Assembly (NCBI GenBank): GCA_024663395.1
Contig: JANFAH010000007.1
Coordinates: 1,984,001 to 2,048,000, forward strand
DNA: 64,000 nucleotides
Direction of reading: 5' to 3'
Origin: Pisolithus tinctorius
Taxonomy: Eukaryota; Basidiomycota; Agaricomycetes; Boletales; Pisolithaceae
Of the stretch, positions 46,791-58,679 are shown piece after piece (within the stretch, counting starts at the first letter, position 1; each line of letters begins with the position of its first letter). Position numbers and translations under genes: made by a program. Under the pieces are notes generated by a model, which saw only the letters and a program-made list of their open reading frames with translations, did no database searches and was not told the DNA's origin.

Positions 46791-47760
46791 AGTGAACAAT
46801 CTACTGAGGGAACAGTGTAATGACTGTGTAGTAAGTGTGCTCTAATGGCTTATGTAAGTAGCCAAACATCGCACCAAAGTAAGCAGAACACAGGGCACAA
46901 TATACCTCCAACAGAGGGAAATGCTGCAGCCCAGTAAATAAGGTAACAGCTGTGATCCTGAAACACCATGAAGTAGATATAAATATTGATTGAAATGATG
47001 CACCACCAGTCAATCTTCTCCAAGGCTTTTTCTGCTTCTGTCTTCCCATGAACATGGGTGAGGTAGCACTTGACCCAATTGACCAGGTGGTCCTTGAACC
47101 CACCTTTGATAAGCTGGTGGAGGATATCTGGTGAAAGCATGGTGTAGATGTCTGCATGTAGAAAATTGTTTGTGAATGGTTGTCTTCAATTAGCAAACAA
47201 AAGAAAACACAGGGCCACACCTACCACTATGTCACCAACAATCCCATGCTTGTCCCACAGTTTATAAAAGTCAAATTCTTTGATCATGGTGTTGGCATGT
47301 ACACAGCAATGGCAGAGTGTGTCATCATCCAGACTCTCCCAGTCTGTGAGGCACTTCAGGCACCAATTCCATATGATACAAGACAACAGAACTTGTTCCT
47401 TGTAGTCAGCTATATAAGCTGCTAGTGCATATGTGATGTGCTGATAGTATTTGTTGCCACATAATATTATTTCTGGGACAATCATGGCAGGTCAAAGTGA
47501 ACAAAGAATGTAGGTTAGCCAAGAGTGGAAAAGCTGCCTTTTGGAATTTCAGAGGGTAGAGGAACTGGCATGTTATCTGGTGGCTAATGTTAGATTTGGG
47601 AATTTGCTTGCAGTCTTCATGAATTAATTGCCACTGCTTTTCCTTACTGTGAGAAACACTTTCCATTTGTGGGTCTTCAAGACCACAATACTTAGTCATC
47701 TGTATGCTACAATACAGCACAGTAATTTTTATTGTTTCTAATGTTTCACTCATATACTTA
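46791..47760 (-). pseudogene. Plavaka-type transposase relic, upstream part
   Basis: Minus-strand pieces match conserved stretches of Plavaka transposases in order: LLSCIIWNWCLKCLTD, TMIKEFDFYKLWDKHGIVGD, then after a short intron [19 protein letters not shown] and [15 protein letters not shown]. Frames shift and stops interrupt it, and it is strongly CpG-depleted. The downstream continuation lies at 40900-41449, on the other side of the DIRS element. Confidence 0.75.
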
Positions 47761-48000
47761 ATGATACAAGGTCTTGCACTAAGACTGTGCTTGTAGTTTT
47801 GACACCAGGCTCAACACCCATGTCTCATCTTTCATTCCATACAGCATATTTAGCTTGCTACTGTAGTTACACCACCTCAGACATTTGCCACTCATGCACT
47901 CAACTGAGATCTGTACATAGATATCTGGGGTTATGAGCCCCATGCTCTGATAGCCTACAAACATCTCACCTGTTTTTTGATGGTCTCACTGTCACACACC
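47761..48000. other. relic DNA, upstream of the Plavaka fragment
   Basis: CpG-poor; may include the decayed N-terminus of the Plavaka gene but nothing is recognisable. Confidence 0.35.
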
Positions 48001-48190
48001 AAAGGTGTTGTGGACATGATTACAGCTGACTCTGCCTAACTCATCAATGAATTGCACATGATGCCACAAATGGAGATGAAGACTATAGCCCTCATGCATA
48101 GAAGGACTGCTGGATGTTAGCAGTCATCCTTTGCACAAGAACAAGTTGTCAGTGCTAGAGAGAAAAGAGGAAGTGAGTTAAGCACCCATC
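48000..48190 (+). repeat. dispersed direct repeat, copy 1
   Basis: Similar to 49115-49280 in the same orientation: CACCAA(A)GGTGTT, then GTTAGCAGTCATCCTTTGCAC and GAAAAGAGGAAGTGAGTTAAG. About 80% identity by eye; non-coding. Confidence 0.6.
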
Positions 48191-49114
48191 AAAAATTTGT
48201 ATTGCCTGTGTATGGCATTCTGTTTTTTGTCATATCTCCACCATTATTAAAGATGCCAACTCTGTTCTCACACTTACTTAAAGTGCTCAGCCATGTGATC
48301 CTGCCTTCCAGGTTTGGAAAGGATCCTTGCACCCTATACATTTCTACAGCACTCCATCCATTGGATGCTCATTTCACTAAGTCCATCAGATATGGCCACC
48401 TCTACATTGATCATCTCACTTGTCTCCTTTTCCAGAGACAGTGGCTATGTATATCTGCCAGGCATTCCTACTAGCTTCTGTCCAGAAGCCCCCTGGTACA
48501 TCCCATTGTTGTCAGCCCCATCTCATCCCATGCAGCTTGGTCAGTGTGTTCTCCTTGTCAGTATGGCTTCCAGAATGACATTCTTTGGTCACCTCAGGTC
48601 TGTCACTCAGTTAGAAAGGTCTTATGCAGTTGTTTCAGTCTCCCTGCTTGGTGAAGCATACAGATCCTCCTCCCTACTCCCTGCAATGTCTTTATTCCAA
48701 TCTCATCCATCATTCTCCCCAGGTTGTGACAGCTACAGTATGCTCTGCTGCTCTCTTCCTTCCCTGATTGCATCCATGATGAGTATGGCATGCATCTTGC
48801 CTTTTTACTGCAAGATCCAGCAGAAGATGTCCCCCCTTCTTCCTCTCCTCCATCAGAGCTCTGTTCATGAGGTGTTTATTAACTTCACTGAGAGAACAAG
48901 TGGGTGGGAGACATGATTACCTATGCTCCCATTACCCCACAGACCCCCAATGCCCAAGCCCCTTTGATGCCTGACTCATGCCATCTATTTCTGGATTTAA
49001 TACTTCCCCATCTGGAAACACCATCCATCTGTCATCCTATCTTTGATCCAGTGAAGTCTCTGCTGAGATCTGACATGCATTGCCACCTCCTAATGTGATG
49101 CCAGTGCACTGTCA
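48191..49114. other. relic DNA, unrecognised
   Basis: Contains an open frame of about 200 codons on the plus strand (48314-48916) with no family resemblance. Long frames arise easily here because CpG loss and low AT-stop content distort codon statistics, so I do not call it a gene. Confidence 0.35.
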
Positions 49115-49280
49115 TGCACCAAGGTGTTTGGTGACATGGACATGGATGTTGCTGATGAATGAAGAAAAAGACTAGCACCCTAATGTGTAGAACAACAGCC
49201 AGGAATGTTGGCAGTCATCCTTCACAAAAGAATGAGTCATCAATGCCAAAGAAAAGAGAAGGAAGTAAGTTAAGTGTGGC
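49115..49280 (+). repeat. dispersed direct repeat, copy 2
   Basis: Second copy of the repeat at 48000-48190, directly preceding an LTR-like tract. Confidence 0.6.
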
Positions 49281-49284
49281 TACT

Positions 49285-49632
49285 GAACCTCTGTAGTAGT
49301 ATAAAAGCATGTACAGTACTCCATTGTTCCTCAGTATGAATATCACCAAAGTTCCTACTCTGCATCTCCTCCATCTTCTGTCTGTGGGAATTATCCCTGA
49401 ACTTTCATCTGGTCTCTACCTCTGAAATATGAGGGCTGAGATCATGCAAGGGGGTAGCACATGAGCTAAACCCAGCACCTTCACTCTGTTCTGCTTCTGC
49501 CTCAGTGGAATTTGTCCTGCTGATCCTCCACTAGTCAGAGTTCTGTTCATCTTTGTTGGACTTGCTTCTGAACCTCTCTCCAGTCCTTAATAAGTGTCAG
49601 AGTTGGTCTGAGTAAGCCCAGACTTGACAGTA
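49285..49632 (+). repeat. LTR-like repeat A
   Basis: Contains TATAAAAG near its start (about 49301), the block CTACCTCTGAAATATGAGGGC shared with the solo LTRs at 57737 and 60192, and ends ...CCCAGACTTGACA. A copy in inverted orientation lies at 54160-54500. It precedes the gag-protease relic and is probably its 5' LTR; the exact 5' limit is uncertain. Confidence 0.65.
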
Positions 49633-49834
49633 TATTCATACTCACACTTGTATGATCTCACTTTCTGTCCTCTGGAAAACTTATGTTGCTATGAGAGCTT
49701 GAGCTCAATCCCAAAGAGAACTTGCTGACAATGTTGCTGCAGTGCTTACTGATCCATGGTGCCTCCCTTCCATTGTTGAACAATTTCAAACATTCTCTGC
49801 TTGATGCTGCTCTCACACTGAAGCTGAAAGTACC

Positions 49835-51480
49835 TTGCAAGCTGATTGCTCCAACCTCCACCCAACAATCTTCCACACACTGTTGCCTCATAATCAAGAT
49901 AATGGACCCAATCCCAACCCTAATGATCCTGATGGTGGTTCTGATGGCAGGGGCAGCAGTGATGGGAATACCCCTAAAGACCCAGCTGAGCTGCCAGAAG
50001 ATCCTCTTGTTGCCCTGGCTAGGGCTATCCATGCACCTGGGGACTCCACTCTGAAAACTGAGGTCCACAAGCCTGATACCTTGATGGCTCTGACCCAAAG
50101 AAACTCCACAAGTTCCTCATGCCATGCAAGTTGAACTTTCAAGACTGCCCCCATGCATTCTGTTCTGATGGAGCTAATGTTACCTTTGCTTAGTCATATC
50201 TAAAGGGTATGGCCCTGGCTTGGTTCAAGCCAGACCTGCTAAACCCCAAAGACTATGACTGTCTTCTCTGGATGGGCAACTACTGCAAGTTCTTGCATGA
50301 GCTTGCAACTAATTTCTGTCTGCATGACACCATAGCTAATGCTGTCCAACAACTTGTGGACCTCACTATGAAAGACAGCTGTTGGATCACCAAGTATGTC
50401 ATGGAATCCAACTTCTGGGCTTCACAGGTCAAAGACTATGGTGTAAGTGCCCTCCACCACTGCTTCTATAGCAGACTTCCAGACTGCATCAAGGATGAGA
50501 TTGCCCATGTCAACAAACCTTCTACCCTTGCACAACTCCATGAACTTGCCCAAACCATTGATGTGTGCTACTGGGAATGAAAAGTGGAGATCTTGCACAC
50601 CACCAAATCTGCTACTGATGAGTCACAGTCTTCCAAATCCAACAATTCTAAGTCATCCTCCTCCTCCTCCTCCACTCCAAAGTCTGATGCCAAGGACAAG
50701 GGCAAGCAGAAAGATCTCCCCAAGTCTGATATTGCCCACCTCCTGGGCAAGGATGGAAAAGTCACCTCTGCTGAACAGTGGTGCAGGATGAAAAACAACC
50801 TCTGCCTCTTCTGTGGCAAGGCTAGCCACTCTGCAAAGGACTATCCCAATTCAACCTCTCGTACAGCCAAAGCCCATGCCACCATGGCTGAAGCTCTGCC
50901 TGCTCTTCCCACAGAGAAGGCTGAACCAAAAAAATTAGTCTGCTCCTCCAGGGTGCCCACACAGCCTGGAGGAGGTGTTGACCCCAACTGTGCACAACCA
51001 GACATCTGACTCAACACATCCACTCTCCCCAGTCCCAATTCCTTACTTCCATCTGTGACTCTTCTGGACTATTCTGTTGATGCTATTCCTGCATTGATTG
51101 ATTCTGGCTCTTCTCATTGTTTCATAGATCTGTCTATAATCCAAAAATATTCTATCCCTGTTTCTTCTGTTTCTCCACCAGTTCTGTTCTGCTTGTTTGA
51201 TGGTAGTACAAATGCTGTCATTTCCCAAGGAGTAGATCTCTCTCTCTGCTTTCCTTCCAACAGTGTCAACTCCATTTTGTGTTATGTTACTCCATTGGAT
51301 TCCTCCTGTTTTCTGGTGTTGGGACACAACTGGCTCACCTGCTTCAATCCATTGATTGGCTGGGTACTGGACAGTATATCATTCAAACCACCATTGCAGA
51401 GAATGCCAACACCCAAGGCACCTCCATCACCCTCCATTGTGATCTCTGCTTTGGATCTGACACCCTCCATCATGAGTCAA
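49835..51480 (+). pseudogene. Ty3/gypsy gag-protease relic
   Basis: Decayed retrotransposon polyprotein without a reverse transcriptase. Gag runs from the FDGSDPKKL-type start (near 50085) through SYLKGMALAWF, a Ser-rich linker and a CCHC knuckle whose final Cys is now Tyr (CLFCGKASHSAKDYP). An aspartic protease follows (ALIDSGSSHCFID, then VLGHNWLTCFNPLIGW). One frame is kept from about 50085 to 51480, interrupted by TAG at 50191 and TGA at 50578 and 51007. Both TGA codons stand where an Arg (CGA) is expected, i.e. CpG decay. A one-base loss near 50080 shifts the frame upstream of that. Internally truncated after the protease. Confidence 0.8.
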
Positions 51481-51619
51481 AGTGAGGTTCAGTGGTGGAA
51501 ACCAATCAAAACCAACACAAAAGACAGTAAGAGTGAGTGGTGGTTTGCCTCTGCAGTACCTAGATGGCAGAAGGTCTTGTTCAGGCAGGCTTTTGTGAGT
51601 TTCAACACTCAATGACAAG

Positions 51620-54159
51620 TACTGAGGGTGGGGGTGCTCCTGACAAAGAGGGAGCAAGAAAGTGAGAGATTGTGATGGGGTAGACAGCTGTCAGCCTACA
51701 GAGGGATGGATAGTGACTTAATTTGATGTTCTGAGCTGTACTGAGCTCAGGGAGGACTCCTGTCCTGGCCATACATTTCTTTATTGAAAATGGACATGTG
51801 TGAATCTTTGTTGGAGCCTGCAATTAGCATGCTTGTTTGTACCAGGGTCAGCAATGCTAGAGTGGGCACCAGTATTTGTTCACTCCACTTTGTAACATTG
51901 CTCAACTTTATTTGAAGGTCTATATTGGACTGCTTGGCTAGAGTCCCTCTCACTCATTCTGTTCCCTTTCAAATCAGCCAGGTTGCTCACTTGTTAAGCT
52001 TAGTCTCACTAACTGGCACACTGCTGTCACTCATTTACCTGGTTTATATGACATGTTGTGTAGCTGCTCAAAATAATTGCAAAAGTTTGATACAGATGAG
52101 TGTGCAAAGTGCCAGAAATGGGTGCTCAGTCCTAATGATGAGTCCATTATAGTTGGTTGTTTGGTACTAGTTATGGAGGTTGTGGTTACCTGAACAATAG
52201 GATATCTTACAATATGAAATATGTGGGTGTCTTTTGGTTCTTGATGAGGAAGGTGTGTGCAAGTTGTGAGGAGGGTATAAGGCTGAACTTCACAAACAAG
52301 TATGAATATGCTGATAAATTAAAAGCAGGGCATCAGAGTGATGGCCCAGGAATGCTCCCCTTGCAGGAGGCTTCCATTTTGGAATGCATGGATGCACACT
52401 CTTCACAGGTGTCAGAGCATTGACTCAATCAGTGGCCAAAAAATACTGGACTACAGAAGACTTTCACAAGTTAACAAGGCAACAGCAGTATTACAGTGCC
52501 AGAACCATGTTGAAACACTTAAATTTCTCTTAGTATTTTCCTGTGGCCACCTGATAAGTTTAAGCCAGCAAAGAAGGTATGTGCCCATTGTTGACACTGC
52601 CAAGATTTTGGATGCTGATGCTAGTGGACTGTACAGTATTATATTCCACTCATCCCCATCAATGTTGATAAGAATATGCAGAAAAGCTATTGTTGCAAAT
52701 TCTCATGAAGGCATCTGCTGTTTATGAGGAGCCCTGCAAAGGGAGCAGGGCAATCATGCCATCATTTAATTGGTGCATGCCAGATTGCTCTTGCCTTGCT
52801 AGTGACAAGGGTGTTATTGACCAAATGCAATTTTTGCTGTGGCTCAATCTGCAATGGAATGCTTCCACCTTGAACAAAGCTACACATTGAGTGTCACTAT
52901 GGTGAAAAAAAGTATGACCATGTCAGAAAAGGAAAAAAAGAAGCCCTTTCACTTTGTCTCCTGTTAAATGAGCCAGTGTGTTGCAGAACTTTTATCATCA
53001 CAAATAATGTATTGAGGGGTCATGATGGCTAGACTGATCCTGATGATGGTGCTCCTGGTGATGAGTTCATCATGAAATCTGCCAGGGAATCATGTGCAAG
53101 CACCTCCAAAGCACCAGCTTCAGCAACTACCCATTATGAATCAGCTAGCTCATGCCTGGTGTGTAACCATTGTTAGATAGTTGAACCTAGCAGATTTCAT
53201 GTGCTTGCAGATGCTGCTGGTAGTCCTGAAAAGCATTATAGAGTGCTTACCAACCACAAATTTCAAGTGCACAGATTGAATATGAAGCTTTTGAGTTGAT
53301 GCAGCACAGTTGTATGGTTGATAGTGATGGTGATGTTAGCCTTGTCAAACATAACCAATCAGAAACTATTCTTGTGGCAAAACACTAGATGACTTCTTTC
53401 TATCATCATTGTATCATGTCACATGCATGACTGACCATGGTGGTGCAACAGGGTTCCTTTCATCAGGCTGACTATGCCATTGCCCAATGCAAGCCCATTT
53501 GTTCAAGCTCATCATTGAATGAAGAGGATCTCATCCAAGAGTTTCATCTTCTTCACTGTCACCTACATGACTCTTGGATTCAAGCCCAGTCCAGTCTGGA
53601 CCCTTAGCCCCTATCTCCAGTCAAGTCCAGACCTACTCCAACCTAGCTAACTCAACTCTGGCCCTGAATAACTCAACTCCAGCCTAGATAACTCAGTCCA
53701 AGAGTTTACCCCTATCTCCAGTCCACTCCAGCCCCTTGGCCTTGTGCTGCTCCACCTTGGTCCTCCAAGGTCCATGTCCAAGTCACCCAGACATGACTCC
53801 AGTCTGTTTCCCTTTGTTTGTGCTATATTTAGTCTAGTCCCCTTGTCTGATCTTTGCTTACTGTACAAAACCTGTGTCCAACCCTGGTTATGCTGGTCAC
53901 CTGGACTTTGACTATTAGCCTTGGCACAGCCTTTATGGCCATCCACCTCCTGCTAATCATCTTGCTAATAGCTTATCAACAAGTCTGGCTTTATGTTCAT
54001 TACTCTGGACTGGCCTCATGTACTCAACCCCTGTACTTACTTTGTAGCACCTCAGTCAGAATATTAACTAAGGATTATCCTCAACTCCATATTATCCATT
54101 GAGTCTACTCAATAGCTAAGGCCAAGTCTTAGACTATCCTCTGCCTGTGCCAGACCTCT
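51620..54159. other. relic DNA with unrecognised fragments
   Basis: CpG-poor. Frames such as FELMQHSCMVDSDGDVSLVK (about 53280-53350) have protein-like composition broken by stops, but I cannot assign the family. At 53600-53720 the motif CCCCTATCTCCAGTC occurs twice amid CT-rich, CTAA-rich sequence. Confidence 0.35.
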
Positions 54160-54500
54160 TGTCAAGTCCAGGCCTACTCTGACCAACTCTGACACTTAAC
54201 AGGGTCTGGGGAGAGGTGCAGAAGCAAGTCTGACACAGACAAACAGAACTCCAACTAGTGGAGGATTGGCAGGGATGAAGTCTGTTGAGACAGAAGTGGA
54301 ATGGAGTGAGGGCATCAAGTTTAGCTTGTGCACTACCACCTTGCACAATCTCAGCCATCATATTTCAGAGGTAGAGACCAGATGGAAGATTGGAGATAAC
54401 TCCAACAGACAGGTGATGGAGGAGATACAGAGTAGGAACTTCAGTGATATTCATACTGAAGAACAGTGGAGTACTGTACATGCTTTTACACTACTAGAGG
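54160..54500 (-). repeat. LTR-like repeat B (inverted relative to A)
   Basis: Begins TGTCAAGTCCAGGCC on the plus strand and matches the complement of 49285-49632 along its length, including the TATA-like end (GTACATGCTTTTACAC). Because the pair is inverted, they are not the two LTRs of one element. Confidence 0.65.
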
Positions 54501-55025
54501 TACAGTAACTGGAATCAGAACTGACATGCAGAGACTTGTAAATTTTCAAGTAAAACTTCCTGGACAATGAATGAAGGGTAGATGGAGAAACATATGGTGG
54601 GTAACATAGAGCAGACCAAAAAGGAAACAGTCCAGGTGCTGAACCACAAGGTGTGTGCACTGCAGAGTACCTGACCATGCAGTGTCAAGGAGAAGGTTGA
54701 AGGAAGGTCACATGACCTCTTGGAGAAGTGCATGGTAGTAGATCCAACCCCAGACCAGCTTCCTTCTGTGCATGCTCTGAGACTGGTCAGATTCCCATGC
54801 TGCCAGTCTTGTTCCTGTGCTCCTGGCCTTGACTCTGGACCTCTGGACCTGGCCCATGTTTCCAGGCCTTAACTCCACTCTGCTGGACTTAGTCCCTGAC
54901 ACCCAGACCTGAAGCCCAGTCACCCAAGGGTAAACCCATACTGGACATTCACCTTACTAGCTACTTCCTTGCATCCTTCTGTAAGGAAGCAGAAATACAT
55001 GGCATGAAGTTGCCTCATAAGCTAC
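54501..55025. other. relic DNA, nothing recognised
   Basis: CpG-poor, CT-rich stretch with repeated CTGGAC/CTCTGGACCT words at 54830-54860. Confidence 0.3.
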
Positions 55026-55500
55026 TTGGTCCAAGTTGACAATAACTCAACTGAAACTTGTCTCTTAGGCATTGTGTGGAATGTTGGAGATGCCTTTGTT
55101 GGTACAGTTGCCACTCAGATCCCACCAAAACCAATGGATGCCAATGATGACCATACTTTGTTGTTCAATTCATTCCTTGCTGCGCCACTTTTGGAATGTG
55201 ATGGATTATATGTCAAGAGAAAGTTCTGTGGTAATACTGAATCCCACAGAATGAAGGTCATTTGGGTTTTGCAATTGATGCATACATCCATCATGCCTTA
55301 CTTGATAGTGGAAAAACAGTTCTCATTTCTGATTTACAAGGTACAACACAATGTCTTGGTGCTCTGCTAAGTTTTGTATGACACATGTCACATACATCAT
55401 TGCTCCAGATGCATCCATCACCTTGTTTGATCCTCAGGCTCACACATAGGCTGTGATAGTTGAGCATCTTTAATTTAATTAACATTTCTTCAGACATGAC
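55026..55500 (+). pseudogene. possible alpha-type kinase domain relic
   Basis: Fragments in shifting frames resemble the C-terminal part of agaric alpha-type protein kinases: a segment like ALLDSGKT-V-I-SDLQG around 55290-55340 and APDASITLFDPQAHT at about 55400-55450. Several stops and frame changes. The match is short and from memory of the family only. Confidence 0.3.
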
Positions 55501-55520
55501 CAAACATCAGCCCACTCAAT

Positions 55521-55672
55521 CAGGAAAAGGGGACTTTGCTATAGGTATTTTTTGTTGCTTTTTATTGTCTTTCTGCACTTTCTGTCATCCTTTGTCACTT
55601 TATAACTGAGGAATGGCAAAAAGGCCAAAAAAAAGCAAAAAAAGCACCTATAGCAGAGTCCCCTTTTTCCTG
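55521..55672. mobile_element. 152 bp MITE with about 40 bp terminal inverted repeats
   Basis: Left end CAGGAAAAGGGGACTTTGCT..., right end the complement of the same word, with GCTATAGGT shared and T-rich/A-rich inner arms (55550-55575 against 55625-55650). The whole unit would fold into a long hairpin. No coding capacity and no clear target duplication. Confidence 0.75.
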
Positions 55673-55997
55673 AGCTGGGATGGGGGTGAAAGGCAAATAT
55701 GCACATACCTCAAGGAACACCAGTGCAACAATATCTGTTGTGCACTCAAACTTCAAGATACTGATTGTCATGAGGATGACAGTGCTAGTGGAGTGAGCCA
55801 TGCAATGCCAGGAAGTACCCATAAGTATCCATTGCATGTTGGATTTGATTGAAATACCATCTTTTGGACCTAATTACTTAGCACAAGGAATATGCAGTGG
55901 TAGTGAAGCTGAGCTGCACAACACCCTCTTTCAAATGTAACTACTTCTCATCTGAGATAATGGACTCTATATTTTGTTGACAATTCTACTGATAAAG

Positions 55998-56312
55998 CTA
56001 AAGCAGTGAGAGCACCTTTATAAAAACATCCCAAATGTTATGTGAGGCTATCCTGTCAATGCCCAAGGTCATAAAGGCAGCCTCCACAGGACATGCAAAC
56101 TGCAGGTCAACAAACTGAACAAGATCTTCTCCAATTCCATCCTTAAGGCAATGAATTACAGCAAGATCAACTGGTGATAAACCACTTTTCCCCCCATACT
56201 CATCTGCCAATGCAATGACAATGTTCAGAGAAACTCCAGAAGGTAGCTTCTTAGCTGGATTGAAGCAAGTTGGATGGTTGATCATGTGCACCCTATGAGC
56301 TGGTTTGGAAAT
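55998..56312 (-). pseudogene. integrase-core protein relic, downstream part
   Basis: Minus strand: SKPAHRVHM, KKLPSGVSLNIVIAL, ADEYGG, GEDLVQFVDLQFA, HNIWDVFIKVL match the C-terminal half of an integrase-core (DDE) protein family common in agaricomycetes. It is separated from its N-terminal half (63317 onward) by the Harbinger element. Confidence 0.7.
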
Positions 56313-56548
56313 CAGTGTACAACTAGTGTAGAGCATTGCTGACACATGTGCCAGTTAGCAACCCCCAGAAAAAGCCAGGAACTGCAAGGCAGAGTTTAAA
56401 TCTTCCTTCAGAGTATACAATGATGATTGCCCACCAATATGATGAGCTCAAGCCTGTTATCAAACATATCATCCCTGCTATGCTTCTTCATATCATATCT
56501 TCTGCTGGACTTCTTGCTCTTTAAGAGGACAATCAGAATTTGGAAACA

Positions 56549-58679
56549 ATGAATTCCCAGAAGACCAGGTGGACTGATGAAGAAGTCCATGCTCTCCTTA
56601 ACTACCTTATCAAACACCATTTAGAACAGGGTGATACAGGTAACTTCAAACTCAGTACATTTTCTACTGCTGCTGCTGTGATTGCTCTGCCTAACTCATC
56701 CCCCACAAAAACTGCTCAACAGACTCAAAGCAAATGGTGATGGGTAGGTCCAATATCCTGGCATTGATATTCTCAACTGATACATATCATGATTAGTTGA
56801 AAGGAATATATACATAATTGCATCCAAGACTCTCTTGAACTTCAGTCTGTATCCAGCTCATGGAATGAATTCTTGGGTGCCAATGTCCAGACACCATCAG
56901 AAGAGAATGTTTGGAATAATTATGTCACAACCAAGGTATGTTTTCCCCACCATTTATCAGTTTCAGTCCATCTAACATGAAATATTTCACAGGGGGCAAT
57001 GTATCTTGCCATTTAAAAACACTGGATGGCCATTTTACAGGAAAATGTATCAGGTTATCCCTGCAGGAGGGGCAAGGGTCACTAACACATATGTGCCATC
57101 CCAGGCCCTCCCTTCTGTGCTAGATGCAGAGTCTTCTGTTGCAGCAGATGAGGAACAGCAGCCAGGTGACTTTGATGGACAACCTTCCAATGATGGCATA
57201 TGTGGAGTTCCATTCTTGGACTTTGTGGATGAGTTTCCCCATTTCTCTCCAACTCCTGGCATACTGACACCACCCACAACTCTGCCTGGCATCCCTGCTT
57301 TCCTTCCAGACCCAATGGAGGGGCTGGAGTTGCCATTGCCCAGCACACCAGCACATCTTCTCCCCTCAGCAAGGTTGGGCTCATCATCAAGGAGTACCAG
57401 TAGGGGAAAACAGACATTTGCTTCTGAGCCTTATCCATCTTCACATGCTTCCACCCCACCCCCATCACATAGACAATCTCATCATGAGTCTTTTGGGAGG
57501 CAGGCTTCTCAACAGCCAGCACTGCCTAAGGTTTCCACAGGTACTGCAATATTTGGTCTCACTGGTGCTGTTAACCACATGGCTGATTTGCCCAGCATGA
57601 TATTTGACAATGGTATGATTGCAAGCACCCCCACTTCATCCTCCTCCACCTACCCAGCCTACCACTGCTGACCCCTCCCCTTCTGACCACCTTACCAAGG
57701 CCCTGGACTTGTTGTCTGTTGAAGATACTTCCATACTGTCAAAGTCGGACAACACCCCTGGCTCCTTCTTAGGGCGGAGTTGGAGCGGGTTGGGCTGCGG
57801 AGTACAGCGGTCAAAGTCCGAAGCGAATCCGACCACTGGGTGGCGAGATATTTGACAAACAGTGAGCAGAGGGGTATGAAGGGAAGTTTTGGAGGCTGAG
57901 GTTGGAGTCAGAGCCAGAGATCAGAGGTCAGAGGTCAGATGAGAGGGCATTGGGTTCAGCTAGTGCGCTGCCCCCTTGTGCAAGCTCAGCCCTCATATTT
58001 CAGAGGTGGAGCGGACTCAGAGGGAGTGGAGATGAAACTCCAGAGGGGACTGAGAGGGAGTTGAAGGTGGGGACTTTATTCAATATTCGTACTGATTACA
58101 TCGGAGTACTACATGGCCTTATATACGATGTAGGTCAAGGGCGGTGCAGTACGGAATGTAAACCAATAAGTGTATAGTGGGTTAGAGTCCTTCCAACACA
58201 AGGGATAGAGGGTAGGGATGACAGGGACCTTAACTGAGACAAGGAAACTACTACAATGAGGAAGAGAGGGTAAACACCGAAGGAGTGGAAGAATGGAGAA
58301 AACTGACATGAGGGCGGAACCCTATTTAGAATGCAGGGCTGCAAGTCCGACAGCCCACATGACCAACCTTAGGGCAGAGTTGAGTGGAGTTGGTCAGAAC
58401 ATGGACAGGGGACCTCGGAGAGGTGTGGAGATGTGTTGGGAGGGTCGGAGGAGTGCGGGAACATGTCGGAGGAGGGCAGAGAAGTGCGGGAACATGTCGG
58501 AAAAGGGCGGAGTAGGTGTTAGGGGCTTACGCTGGTGTCATGGTCATGACACATACCAGTTGAAGTAGCAATGTGGGACATGACTTCTGGGAAGCATGCA
58601 ACTATGGGAAAGCTGAAGGGAATATTCCCTAGGGCAACCCAAGGGGTTCTGAGTGGGAAGGAGAGGTAGAATATGATGC
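56549..58679 (+). pseudogene. Harbinger Myb/SANT-like gene, split by a solo LTR
   Basis: DNA-binding partner protein of Harbinger transposases. Start ATG at 56549, then the SANT-like helix (TRWTDEEVHALLNYLIKHH) and NFKLSTF. After decayed introns come ENVWNNYVTTK (ending at GTATGT, 56936) and KNTGWPFYRKMYQVIPAGGAR (57020-57085), then a Pro/Ser-rich C-terminal region. The frame shifts once near 57600-57650 and reaches LLSVEDTS. An 815 bp LTR then interrupts; after it the same frame resumes (VAMWDMTSGKHATMGKLKG) and ends at 58677-58679. Stops and frame changes show that it is inactive. Confidence 0.75.
57737..58551 (-). mobile_element. solo LTR with CATAC target duplication
   Basis: 815 bp, starting TGTCAAAGTC and ending GGTCATGACA (TG...CA in either orientation). 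It is flanked by CATAC at 57732-57736 and again at 58552-58556. It retains many CpGs (GGGCGGAG, CGGAGGTC), unlike its surroundings, so it is younger. On the minus strand it carries the TATATAAGG and AATAAA signals of the family. Located inside the Myb/SANT gene. Confidence 0.9.

Noticed and set aside
48314..48916. 200-codon open frame on the plus strand in the repeat block
   Set aside because: No family resemblance, no homologous neighbours and no splice logic. CpG depletion and skewed composition make long chance frames likely here.
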